Assembly (NCBI RefSeq): GCF_029227915.1 | Contig: NC_079881.1 | Coordinates: 22,419,501-22,483,500 of the forward strand | Direction of reading: 5' to 3' | DNA: 64,000 nucleotides | From: Hydractinia symbiolongicarpus | Lineage: Eukaryota > Cnidaria > Hydrozoa > Anthoathecata > Hydractiniidae | In this document: positions 46,327-55,428 of the stretch, one piece after another | Layout: every line of letters begins with the position of its first letter | How positions within the stretch are numbered: position 1 is the stretch's first letter | Program-made: the position numbers and the translations under genes | Notes under the pieces: generated by a model | What the model was told of the DNA's origin: nothing | Database searches by the model: none | The model's input: only the letters and a program-made list of their open reading frames with translations

Positions 46327-47069
46327 TTATAATACAACGAATGGTTCCTCGTCATAATCAAGGTGTCGTGTCCTAGATTGTTGAACTGGTTTATACTTAC
46401 ACTCTTCTAGCATAACCTGTAAATAGTTTTTATTCCCTTGCCTATAGATACTTGATAGCTTTAAAATGCAGATGCAGTCGCAGGGCCGTTTAAGTGGTAA
46501 TAGTTGATCATGAAAATCAGTACATAGGTGAATATTTATCATAGCACATCCGTATTTTATTCTCAACAGAGAATGCTTCACCCCGATCAGACCTCTGATC
46601 ATGACGGGCGAGTATAATGCGTGTAAGTCGTACTGAAAGAGAACTACTTTGTTCATCACTAACATACTGCCTGGCAGTAAGCGGGATTCGATCCGCGGTC
46701 CCCATAACTGTGTAGTGTAGTGGGTTCGTCTGCGGCTCCCAGTTATGGGGACCGCAAGCCATGTCAATATACTTTGGTATTTCTGAATCCATTCTGGATG
46801 ATTGTGTAAGTTAAATGACATCGTAAGTGGGAACTCTCATCATATCGAGATGCTCCATTGCTATATAGGCTCCCTGGTGTTCTGAATAGTAGGGCGGTAA
46901 TTCTATTATCATTTTTGTAACCTATAACGATTCGCCCATCTTTACCGTTATTAGATTGTATTAGATCGCTAAATACAATGTTTTCAATCTTTATATCGAG
47001 GATGTTGAATGCAGTTAGATTATTATAAAAGTCGACTGTTTCAATATTATTTTCATAAAATTTAAACAT
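46327..47069 (-). pseudogene. Unassigned Polinton gene, broken
   Basis: Frames 47069-46764 (MFKFYENNIETVDFYNNL..), 46821-46327 (MSFNLHNHPEWIQKYQ.. to YDEEPFVVL) and a middle overlap appear to be one damaged gene. The last frame ends in an acidic tail. A 16-bp inverted repeat at 46695-46755 falls in the middle and may mark the damage. No domain is recognised. Confidence 0.4.
46695..46755. repeat. 16-bp perfect inverted repeat, 29-bp spacer
   Basis: GCGGTCCCCATAACTG (46695-46710) and its complement at 46740-46755. Part of the spacer looks like a partial copy of the neighbouring text, so a local inverted duplication is likely. The B-box-like TTCGATCC next to it is not accompanied by a cloverleaf. 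Confidence 0.85.
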
Positions 47070-47183
47070 CCTGTTTATTTATGAAAGTTGGACCTAACTA
47101 GGGTTTTTTACAAGGACATATTCCACCGTTGTAGGTGAGCCACATGATATAGTGTTGCCAAGATAGCATTTTTCCACATATAA

Positions 47184-47258
47184 TTACCTCCGTTCACACT
47201 TGTGGCATCTGTCATATTTATCAACATTAAACCCACATTCATCACATTGTTCATTCAT
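47184..47258 (-). CDS. 24-aa zinc-ribbon micro-ORF
   Basis: From ATG 47258 to TAA 47184: two CxxC pairs (CDEC and CHKC) 10 residues apart in a 24-residue peptide. Coding-like text with further Cys continues in another frame to about 47100 (GGICPCKKP), so this may be the first half of a longer zinc-finger protein broken by a frameshift. It sits 4 bp downstream of the next gene's stop on the minus strand. Confidence 0.45.
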   Translation of the reverse strand: MNEQCDECGFNVDKYDRCHKCERR

Positions 47259-47261
47259 CGT

Positions 47262-47725
47262 TTATTTGCTCCACAAAAACTCAAAGTCTGCCTTTTCATC
47301 CTCTGAAAAACACGAATCAACGACTCCTTTTGGATGCCATGCAACAGGAAGTATCTCTTCCTTAATTCTGGCCTTCTCCACTTTTCGCTGACGATAAGCA
47401 TCGAGCATTCGAGGATCAGTGCTACTACACATATCCTGGGTCACGAACCAGTCTGAAACAAACTCGAGTAGATGAGGTTCATCTCGAACCGCCATATTAC
47501 ACATGTCTCGCGTCTTGAACCTATCAGGAACAAGTCTGAGCTTCCCTGGATACTCCTCAACTGCCCTTGTGCATATGTCCCAAGTCTTGAACCTGTCGGG
47601 GGTATATTTGAATAGCCAGGGGTTCTTTTGGACATTTCCCTTGTTTTGAATTGGTCCGGTACATACCTTACCACTGGGGGATCCTCTTCAACCAATTTTT
47701 TCCATCTTTCTTGTCTCCAATTCAT
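47262..47725 (-). pseudogene. DUF4116-like repeat protein, frameshifted
   Basis: From ATG 47725: MNWRQERWKKLVEEDP, then repeats of about 22 residues of the type VPDQFKTREM, in shifted frames FKTWDICTRAV and FKTRDMCNMAVRDEPHLLEFVSDWFVTQDMC, followed by AYRQRKVEKARIKEEILPVAWHPKG and an acidic end to 47262. Such Val-Pro-Asp/Phe-Lys-Thr repeats occur in proteins of large DNA viruses and invertebrate elements. Two frameshifts. It is the first gene next to the right TIR and faces outward from it. Confidence 0.6.
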
Positions 47726-47750
47726 TATATATATTTTTTTTCAATCAGCA

Positions 47751-48038
47751 AAATTTCTGGCACGGTCATGATAATTTTTACTTATATTTGCTATTGCGCA
47801 TGACGTCATTTATATTATTTTATAGGATTATGTGTTAGTATTTAATATATCTATCATTTAATATTAGTTTGTGTTGGTTATTGGTAGATGACGTCATGTA
47901 TCTTACATTTAATATTATTTTGTGTTGGTGATTGGCATTTAATATTATTTCATATTATTTTGTGTTGGTTACTAACAATATTGAGATTTTCCCGTTAGTC
48001 GACGTCGACTGTGCCAGAAGGAACATTTCTATATCTCT
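47751..48038 (-). repeat. Polinton right TIR
   Basis: The reverse complement of the left TIR, including GTCGACGTCGAC and both TGACGTCA sites. It ends TATATCTCT at 48038. TTTGG follows at 48039-48043, matching the left flank. Confidence 0.93.
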
Positions 48039-48252
48039 TTTGGTAACAAAATGTTTTTGGTAGTTTGGATAACAATACCCACAAATTGTGCTTTACATAC
48101 TTCACATATTTTTGCAGTAACGAGGTGAGTTAACTGGCTGCTATGTCAAAACTGTTTTTGTTCCGATTCATCCAAACTGATCTTATATTTTTTGGAACAA
48201 GCCGACTGTTTATGTTTGATAATTATCATTGTAATTCAAAAAAACGGAGAAC

Positions 48253-50346
48253 ATGGCTGAAAATAAGAGAAAACTGGTAAAAAAGACCCCAGAACAAGTC
48301 ACTGTCGTCGAAGAACTTTATGAAGCTGGAATGAAGAGCTATAAAAGTGACAATACGTTGGCGCAATCTTTGTTAGAGCAAGCGGTATTGAAAACAGGCC
48401 TAAGTGAATCAAAAATCAAGGTTTGTTTTGTCGAAACTTTTTGGTACATTTAAAAAACAGAATTACGGCAATACCATTATTATGATTACAAAGTTGACCT
48501 TTTTTTTCTCTTTGGTGTAGGATTGGATTAATAGCAAAAGAAGACCTCCACAAGTAAAGTCGACAAAACTACCCGAAAGAAAACCTTCTGGCTTTGACAT
48601 GTTTCGTAAACAATATATGAAAGGTTTAGCTTGTTGTCAATACTTATTTTATATCGTTGTTTCATCTCATTAACATATTATTGCCAGCCATTATTATAGT
48701 ACGCCTCCAACTTTAAAAAGGAGAGAAAATGAGATTAGTAAGTCTATAAACTGAAAATATTATAAGTACATAATACTCGCTAGTTTTTTGTTGGTTAGAT
48801 AATCCAGTCAACTAAATGGCGGATATGAATAAAGCCTGGACGGCGTTACCGGAAGAAGATAAGAGAACCTATCACGCCCAAGCTTCTACAGTTGAGAAGC
48901 CAAATTTCTCAAGTTTATCTCAACAGAGTTAATCGTCGGCTGTTCGCAGACTGCGGGAAAAAATTGAAAAAATTGTTAGTACAAAAACGTTCTTTTTTAA
49001 GGAGCTGATGCGTCAACTGTCTACATGGAACGTGCCAAAAATGTTATTGAATTAAAATATTCCGGAACTTGAAGTATTTTACCACCTAAGAATTCGTAAT
49101 TTTTACTATATTTTCAACAATATGAGATTAGGGATAACAGAATATTGAATCGTAAAACTTTACTATGTAGTGTAAAGAGATGGAATCCATCGGAATGGAT
49201 ATCGTTATTATGGATATGGACACAGAAAGAACGGGAAATAAAGTCACTGTATACGGGAGTCAAAAAGGAATTTATTTTGTGGACTCACACAATGATTTGC
49301 AATGGAAGTTGGGCAGTCACATAATGAGTAAGCGCAGCCTTCTGTTTACAATTCACCAGTGTGATTTTTTAAACGCGTTACAATCCATGTTTCGATTAGC
49401 TTCATTATGTTCATTCTTCCAATTTATTATACTAGGTGTACCGGTTGAAGCAACCATAGAAACAACGTCTTTAAGAAAAGAAGTAACCTTGGAACTGAAT
49501 CAAAAAATATGTGCGCCGCTTTGCTTCACTTATTTAAAAAGAGGTTTGTAATCTGCTTCTAGTGTTCAATTACATTAGTTTTCTCTTCCTATTATAGATT
49601 TGGCATCACGTGGGAAGCGTACAACAGTTCCCTACAAACAAGTAGATAATGGTCACATAACAGTAAATGGGTTACCGGCCGGTTTTATGTTTAAAAAGCC
49701 TAGCAATTGTTCCCAAGTCGAGCTAAAAATATTAAAAGAGAATATGCAACACATATCTTTCACTGGTAAAACATCTGTTATCATGGTTAAGTTTTTTCTC
49801 GCTATTTTTACGCTGGTCTTTTTTTATTATTTCTGTGATATATACTGCTGATTAGAAAATAATTAAAATGCACCATACTTCTTGTATAGTTCCAATTACA
49901 ACAAACCATACAACTAATTCAAGTTGCATTGCGAGTCATCCGAAGCGGTCAATTTAAACCAACAGGAGCAGGAGCAAGAGCGAATTGAACAACCGCATAG
50001 CTCAAAAGATAATGTAGGATCTGAAAAAACAGTTGTGCGTGAATTTAAGGAGAGAAAGCGAAAATCTAAAGAGGTCATTCAACGCGAAGGGCTTGATATA
50101 AATACCCAGCCACTTAATTTAGTGGACAATGTTCCAAACAAATCTGGAATGGTTGTGACTCTTCGAGAAGTGTTGGGTAAGTCTGCCCAAAACGAAGGTT
50201 TCATTGACTTTATAATGACTCACAGAAAGGTCAATGATCGTAGTGAATATCAGGTTAAATGGATTGGCTATCGTTCTCCAACAAGGGAAGTGGCAGAAAA
50301 TTTACTAAAGCCTGATTTAGAAGAATATTTTCTTAGTAACGTTTAG
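48253..50346 (+). CDS. KDZ-element second gene: homeodomain-like, HMG-like and chromodomain-like
   Basis: Exons visible: 48253-48420; 48521-48623; an unclear one or two around 48690-48980; about 49003-49070; about 49162-49329; 49440-49547; about 49599-49795; and about 49924-50346. Exon 1-2 join (AAG|GATTGG) makes a homeodomain-like helix, SESKIKDWINSKRRPP. GFDMFRKQYMK and, further on, MNKAWTALPEEDKRTYHAQA look like the two ends of an HMG box. The middle (VTVYGSQKGIYFV; TVPYKQVDNGHITVNGLPAGFMFKKP) is unrecognised. The last exon has a basic stretch (KERKRKSKE) and a chromodomain-like end, HRKVNDRSEYQVKWIGY. Some exons (48690-49070) contain stops, so the gene may be partly decayed. Same strand as the transposase. 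A role in targeting insertion or chromatin is a reasonable guess. Confidence 0.6.
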
Positions 50347-50877
50347 TTGTCAAAAAAGGAGAGAAAAAGCTATTATTGTTGTTCATTACTAAGAAACTTT
50401 CGCGAATTTTTCGATCAGTATTCCGACTGCAGAAAATTCGTTTGAGACCCTGCGTAATTTTTCCACCCCTTGTCCTTTTGATTTCCCCGCCCTAAGAAAA
50501 AATCCCTGACTAAGGTCAAGCTTGAACAAGTACCTTAACAGGATACTTAACGCTGTATAAATTATTGCTAGATTTAATTTTTTTGATTCGTTGAGAAAAT
50601 ATGGTTTTGCGATATTTATTTTTGCGAGTTTGATATCGAACGACAATTGCGAATGTAGCTTTTTTAAGTATCATAACTAATCCATACATACAAAAAATAA
50701 TGACTCCGAGAATGCCTCCATAGGATAAATATACTGTTTCTAATATCCTTGTCTTAACCGCCTTAATGTTAAAGTTAAAATAACTCTGGTGCTAAATGCG
50801 TTTATCTGGAAACATTTTGATCACATCTACACAACTGTTCCTAACACATGCTGCACGGCAAGCAAAACTGAGTCCTA

Positions 50878-51366
50878 TCAGAATAGGAACAAATCCTGTC
50901 CGTGAAGAATTACATTGTCTGCAACGATATGGTTGTGTAGCACACCCTTACTATACAAGAAGCTAATTCCGCTTGCAACGCCTGTCAGAACTCGCTTAAA
51001 AACTGAAGTTGAAGAAATGTCTGGAAAACCCAATTTCCAATGGCGATCAAGAGTATAACCAGCAACGTAATGAAGCACGGAATAATACGATTGATCGAAA
51101 TGCACGACTCCAATGCTGCTCACTAGGTTTTCCTGCCGACCAATAAACTTCAAAATCCGGTGCTCGTGACTTACATGGGCAACATTTTTAATGTTATTTT
51201 GACGACAATCTTTTGAAAACGTTTTAAATGTCACAATATCTCCGTCATCGAACATCGGCCTTTTAGTAGATGCAAAAACACCTTCACAAAAATCTGTTAT
51301 TTTCAACGTAGAATTGAACGCTGCAAAACAGACTGCTTCAAAAATCACTTCCACAACTCTCAGCAT
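50878..51366 (-). pseudogene. Kinase-like cargo ORF without a catalytic Asp
   Basis: 162 codons from ATG 51366. Visible protein-kinase features, in order: EGVFAS (glycine-loop-like), IVTFKTF (VAIK-like Lys), HEHRIL (alpha-C Glu), YSVLHYVAG (hinge), KGVLHNHIVADNVIL (catalytic-loop position). The family has H-R/N-D there and this has HNH, so the catalytic base is His. Two stops follow at once and no DFG or C-lobe is visible. It is either a truncated remnant or the first exon of a pseudokinase. It lies inside the KDZ element near its right TIR. Confidence 0.6.
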
Positions 51367-51506
51367 AGCTATAGCTAGCTAGCTATAGCTACTACCTATT
51401 GATACCTGCGCTTTAGCAAAGGTGCCTTCTACAAATATTTTGGGCCCTGATAACAGGATATTTTCCATTAGGAACCATTTTTTATTGTTCTATAACTTGA
51501 CTGAAA

Positions 51507-51719
51507 ATGCCAGAGCATTATAATCAACCCCGAAATGTTTTAGAATGCATCAAGATGGCAGCACAGTCTCAACATCACGAGCTAGTAGGAAGAGCATACT
51601 GTCGTAAACCAGCGAATCATTTCAGTTTTTTTGGGGAGGATCCGTTAAGAGGTGAAGACCTTAACGGGCAAAATCTTGTTAATGGGGCCCAAGATAAATT
51701 TTTGAAGGCCCCATTTTGA
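51507..51719 (+). CDS. Doubtful 70-aa ORF next to the KDZ right TIR
   Basis: An ATG-started frame (MPEHYNQPRNVLECI..) with ordinary composition and no recognisable domain lies between the kinase-like ORF and the TIR. It could be a terminal exon or chance. Confidence 0.2.
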   Translation: MPEHYNQPRNVLECIKMAAQSQHHELVGRAYCRKPANHFSFFGEDPLRGEDLNGQNLVNGAQDKFLKAPF

Positions 51720-51801
51720 TGATTAAAAATAGTAAAAATATCAACGTTGAATTCTTTTTCTCGCATCTTTTATTTCATAGGCAAATAGCAAAACCTTCAA
51801 T

Positions 51802-51918
51802 AAGCATCGCTCTCCGCTATCGCTGGAGCAACAGCGCAACAACGGAGTGCGCCGTTTATCGTTCTCCGTTTTACAGCGGAGCGGGATATCTATCATATAC
51901 AGTTTTCCGAATAGGGTG
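51802..51918 (-). repeat. KDZ element right TIR
   Basis: The inverted copy of 22951-23067. It ends CCGAATAGGGTG at 51918 and is followed by TTTATTT (51919-51925), which also precedes the left TIR. Confidence 0.92.
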
Positions 51919-51925
51919 TTTATTT

Positions 51926-52435
51926 AACTCTTTATCCTTGTATACGGTTTTTTAGTCTTTCCCTTTTTTTTGCAGCAATCTGATCATGAAGTCCCTATAC
52001 TTCCTGTTGTACGCTATTAAAGCTAAAATATAGGCTTCCTTTTGTCCTTGTGTTTCTAACTGAGACTTTCAATACGAAACAGAAAGAACAAATACTAATA
52101 GTTATTCTTTGCTAATTTAAACACGGTTATTTTGTCGTTGGTGAGTTTCAACTAACCAAAATTCATTAGAACAGAACTAAATATAAACTACTGCACATCA
52201 CTTTTACGTGGGCAGCCTATTTACAAACAGGGACTTATTTCAAAACTTTCGCTTTTTCTCATCTTATTCTTCAGGTGAGTGTATTTTCCGTGGCAATGTC
52301 TTTTGTGTTTTGACATACAGGAAATTACACAATGAGTCAACCTCCAAATTTCGGCAGAACCTTGTAGTACATTTATAACAATCAAGGCATCACCATTTTT
52401 AATGTAACTTGTATTTGGATTGGAGTCGTACTATT
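51926..52435. other. Intergenic, nothing recognised
   Basis: A gap between the KDZ element and the pogo-like element, with no supported gene. Confidence 0.5.
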
Positions 52436-52682
52436 TTTCACTCAGTTTTAAATTCGCGCGACTTAAATTCGCGCATCCTAAAGTGGAGATATTCGCTCAG
52501 TTTTAAATTCGCGCACCCCAAAATGTCTACTCTCGTTAAAAACTCTGCATATTGTTCTAAAACGATGGTCGAAATGTCTTTCAATTGAAATTTATTTGTC
52601 AAACTAAAGCAAACGTTGCAAATCAAAGGAGATTTTAAAAGCTATTAATTACAGTACAGTTTGGTAGATCTTTTCTTTTTCT

Positions 52683-53463
52683 TCAAACAGTTCTTTTCAA
52701 CAGCATAAAAAATAATACAAAAATTTGCTCTCTAAGTGCATCGATGATTCCCGATCTGCGCCAACCGTTTATTATGATTTCTTTTCTTGTACGAATATGA
52801 TCATAGTATTTGGTGACCCATTTAGCATGTAGAGGCTTGAGAATGCTGATTTTCAAGTCGACAGAAACATTTTCTGGTGCAATTCCATTAGCGATCTGGG
52901 CTTGCACTTGTTCAGCATACCACGTCTGTGCTTGGTCACGTAAAAATGATTTACATGATCGATTGACAGTAAGGTCAAGTGGTTGGAAGTAATTTGTCAT
53001 ATTATGAGGAACTGGAACCATCTTTCCATGATGTTTTTTGACTAGATCTTTGACCTTGTCAGTCCATTGTGCTTTGAATACATCTGCAATCAATAGCCAT
53101 TTCTTTGATGAACGAAAACCAAGCTCTTTTAGCACCACGATGCTTTCTTGGCAGTTCTCTCAATTCCCCTTGATCTGTTTTGGCTTCTTTGTAGCTTTTG
53201 ACGATACCTCGAACCGTAGATTCAGGGACTCCAAACTTTCTTGCAGCAGGTCGTATGCCATAAACTATAGCCCATTTCCCAATCTCTGCACGCTGCAGCT
53301 TGTCATAATCGCCATATTTTTGCCTTTTCTTTTTTGGTTGGGGCTCGCTGATCATCTGCAACTGTTTTTGAACCTCATTTTGTTCAGAATCTCCTAGACC
53401 ACTAGCTTGTGCACTCTCTGAGACAGTATCTTCAATTTTCTTAAAATACTTAAAAAGTGCCAT
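52683..53463 (-). pseudogene. pogo/Tigger-like DDE transposase, internally deleted
   Basis: I start at ATG 53463 (MALFKYFKKIED) because a similar start is typical. Next come a basic stretch (KKKRQKYGDYDK) and a CENP-B-type helix-turn-helix (RPAARKFGVPESTVRGIVKSY). The sequence then shifts frame near 53120 and jumps straight to the late DDE region: WLLIADVFKAQWTD (second Asp), VPHNMTNYFQPLDLTVNR (third acidic residue), WYAEQV and ISILKPLHAKWVTKYYDHI, ending at 52683. The intervening 200 or more residues, with the first catalytic Asp, are missing. Inactive. Confidence 0.8.
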
Positions 53464-53617
53464 GATTACGTTTTCAACGGAGATCTGTTTTAGAAAGACA
53501 AAACCATAACACAAACATATCAATGCAATGACATCTTACGTTCGAAAAGAAATTTTCGTTCGATTTTGCAATGCAATTGCATCCTCGGATGAAAACAATC
53601 ACGTTGCATTTTGACAA

Positions 53618-54385
53618 GTGATTTTAAAAATGGCTGAGGGAAACTGCGTCGGTTGTCAAGCTATGACAAAATATCTCTGCTTAAAGTGTGGTGACTTTGC
53701 CTGTAACAGAAGTTTAAATTGTTCTGTGCCAACATCTGAAAGTTACCCTGGGTGGACAGAATGCAAAGTCGCACTGTGCATGAAATGCGAGAAAGAAGAA
53801 CATGCCTCTTTTTATCAGGATCACCATCTTGAAGATGGAAAAGATTACAATAAAAGCGAGGCTCAAGACCAAAGTGAAGTTGAAGGAGCACAGGAACTCG
53901 AAGACTTACATTTGACTTCAAATGATCATGATCTGGTTATTGATTGTGCTTGCAGAGGATTTCACGAGTACCGAAAGATTTGGTTACCAAAGTTAGGACA
54001 AAGGCTTACCGTGAAACGGGATAAAGCTAACCTTTTTGACCCATATTCCATAGGACTATACTGTCATATCAAAGGAAAGATCGAGAAACTTTCAATTGTA
54101 GGGCATCTTCTACGAGAAATTTCCCGCTTTTGCAAATTCTACCTTGAATACAACGGTGTGATCAATGCAACAGTACAAATGACAAAGTTCCGCAGAAGTC
54201 CTTTACCTCAAGGAGGCTTGGAAATACCAATTAAATTGTGTGTTGGAAAAGGAGATTCAAGTAACGAAGTCTTCCGAAAAATGAAAGGGTTCATGCTCGA
54301 AAATTACCTTGAGCCAGAGAAAATCCCGCTGGAGATAAAGGTCGAGGAGGAAGACGAAGACGAAGAAGAAGAGGTTTCATTGTAA
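53618..54385 (+). CDS. Zinc-finger and HIRAN-domain protein, intact
   Basis: 255 aa. Residues 9-60 hold four Cys pairs (CVGC, CLKC, CNRSLNC, CMKC) as a zinc-binding region. Residues about 105-205 match a HIRAN domain (CACRGFHEYRKIWLPKLGQRL, DPYSIGLYC, VGHLLREISRFCKFYL, LPQGGLEIPIKLCVG), a module that binds 3' ends or damaged DNA in other proteins. The C-terminus is a Glu/Asp run. A nearer ATG at 53630 (MAEGN..) is an equally good start. Inside the pogo-like element and divergent from its transposase, so probably element cargo; domestication cannot be excluded because the frame is intact while the transposase is not. Confidence 0.75.
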   Translation: MILKMAEGNCVGCQAMTKYLCLKCGDFACNRSLNCSVPTSESYPGWTECKVALCMKCEKEEHASFYQDHHLEDGKDYNKSEAQDQSEVEGAQELEDLHLTSNDHDLVIDCACRGFHEYRKIWLPKLGQRLTVKRDKANLFDPYSIGLYCHIKGKIEKLSIVGHLLREISRFCKFYLEYNGVINATVQMTKFRRSPLPQGGLEIPIKLCVGKGDSSNEVFRKMKGFMLENYLEPEKIPLEIKVEEEDEDEEEEVSL

Positions 54386-54612
54386 TTTTAATTTTATTTA
54401 AAACAGAAAAGAAGTCACTATACCAGCTGAAAACTATCTCAAATTTTTACTTACAAAAACTGTTACTAAATTACATATCAATTTAGGGTTTCTTAAGCGA
54501 CTTCCAAGTTTGTGATAGGAAAGCTATTCGCGCGGATTATTTTTCGCTCAGTCTTAATTTCGCGCACCTTGGGTCTGCGCGAATTCTAGTACAGCGCGAA
54601 TTTTAATACAAG

Positions 54613-55428
54613 TAAGGTAGTGGAAAGTGAGCATAACTCTGGAGGGTGTTTATTATGGTTGTAATTTTTATGGAAACGTTTTCAAATAAAAATTGTTGAG
54701 TGATTGTATTAGCTGCGCAGTTTATCAGCAGGCTGTTTCCTGTGTTCTTATTTAAGCTGAAGTTAGGATATAGTTTTTTGTACAGATGTTTGACACAGGC
54801 CCAGTCTTAACAACGGGATAAAGTTATTTTTAGAAATAGGTATTATCACTTTGCGTTTATGCGAAACGATTTACATGTACTAAGCGCTTACCCAGGTGAT
54901 TGCATTAATTTTTTAACTTTTGCGGAAACTTTTTCCATAAAGTAAAATAATATTGACCGATTGTGTTTGTTGTGACAGCGTAACAACGGGTTGCACTGTG
55001 CGCTTCATTCGATTAACGACATACTGCATATCTGTACTTACAGCGCTCCACCTGCGTGTGACACATTTTGCGGCACTTATTAAGCGCTCCACTAGGCGTT
55101 TGTCCAAGGATCAAACAGTTACTTGTAGCTAAACCTGGTGTTTCGACGCCGTAATCTGTCAGTTTGTTGTGATAGTATTTCTAATTTGTTATTACCAAAC
55201 CATCGTGATTGTTGTAGAATGACATACTTAGTTTACAAGTCCATTATAAATTTTCCCTTTGTGAAAGAATGTATTTTATTTATAAATTTACAGTGTGTAG
55301 TGTCAGTGATTATTATGTTTTGTCATTACGTGCTAGTGTTTCTCTCTAGAGATTTTTTAATTCATATGTTAAATTTACATGTCTTTACAATAGACATGCA
55401 AGTATCTTTATTTCGGTGCATTATTCAA
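54613..55428. other. Intergenic, 3' side of the tetraspan gene
   Basis: No gene is supported. It holds the probable 3' UTR of the minus-strand gene ending at 55429. Frames at 54913-55107 and 55138-55521 have no domain. Confidence 0.45.

Larger units (their letters stand above)
31574..48038. mobile_element. Polinton/Maverick element, 16.5 kb, decayed
   Basis: The element is bounded by long inverted repeats (31574-31896 and 47751-48038), starts with AG, and is flanked by TTTGG on both sides. That is a 5-bp match to the 6-bp duplications typical of Polintons, with the sixth base mismatched. It encodes a type-B DNA polymerase, a retroviral-type integrase, an FtsK/HerA-like packaging ATPase and a probable capsid protein, the defining set of these virus-like elements, plus Bro/MSV199 genes and many small ORFs. 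Most genes carry stops or frameshifts. It lies inside the KDZ element, between its transposase and second gene. Confidence 0.93.
22951..51918. mobile_element. KDZ-superfamily DNA transposon with cargo, interrupted by a Polinton
   Basis: A terminal inverted repeat of about 117 bp begins CACCCTATTCGG at 22951 and its complement ends CCGAATAGGGTG at 51918, with roughly 10 percent mismatch. Both sides are flanked by TTTATTT (22944-22950 and 51919-51925). This fits the near 8-bp target duplications known for the superfamily, allowing one mismatch. Between the ends are a spliced KDZ transposase (23377-30270, plus), a second spliced gene with DNA/chromatin-binding domains (48253-50346, plus) and a kinase-like ORF (50878-51366, minus). 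Removing the nested Polinton (31574-48038) leaves about 12.5 kb. The transposase has several disabling changes, so this copy is probably inactive. Confidence 0.85.
52436..54612. mobile_element. pogo/Tigger-like element with a HIRAN gene
   Basis: Clusters of GCGCGAATT/AATTCGCGC occur at both ends (52440-52530 and 54525-54605), in an arrangement that reads as imperfect terminal inverted repeats plus shared TTCGCTCAGT.TTAA sequences. Between them lie a pogo-type transposase remnant (minus) and an intact zinc-finger/HIRAN ORF (plus), divergently arranged with a 150-bp gap. Exact ends and TSD could not be fixed. Confidence 0.55.

Noticed and set aside
46676-46710. tRNA-like B box next to the Polinton inverted repeat
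   Set aside because: TTCGATCC matches part of a B box, but no A box or cloverleaf is present and the bases lie in a protein-coding remnant.
53038-53397. Plus-strand 119-aa frame
   Set aside because: Antisense to the pogo-type transposase, whose HTH and DDE segments are clear on the minus strand.
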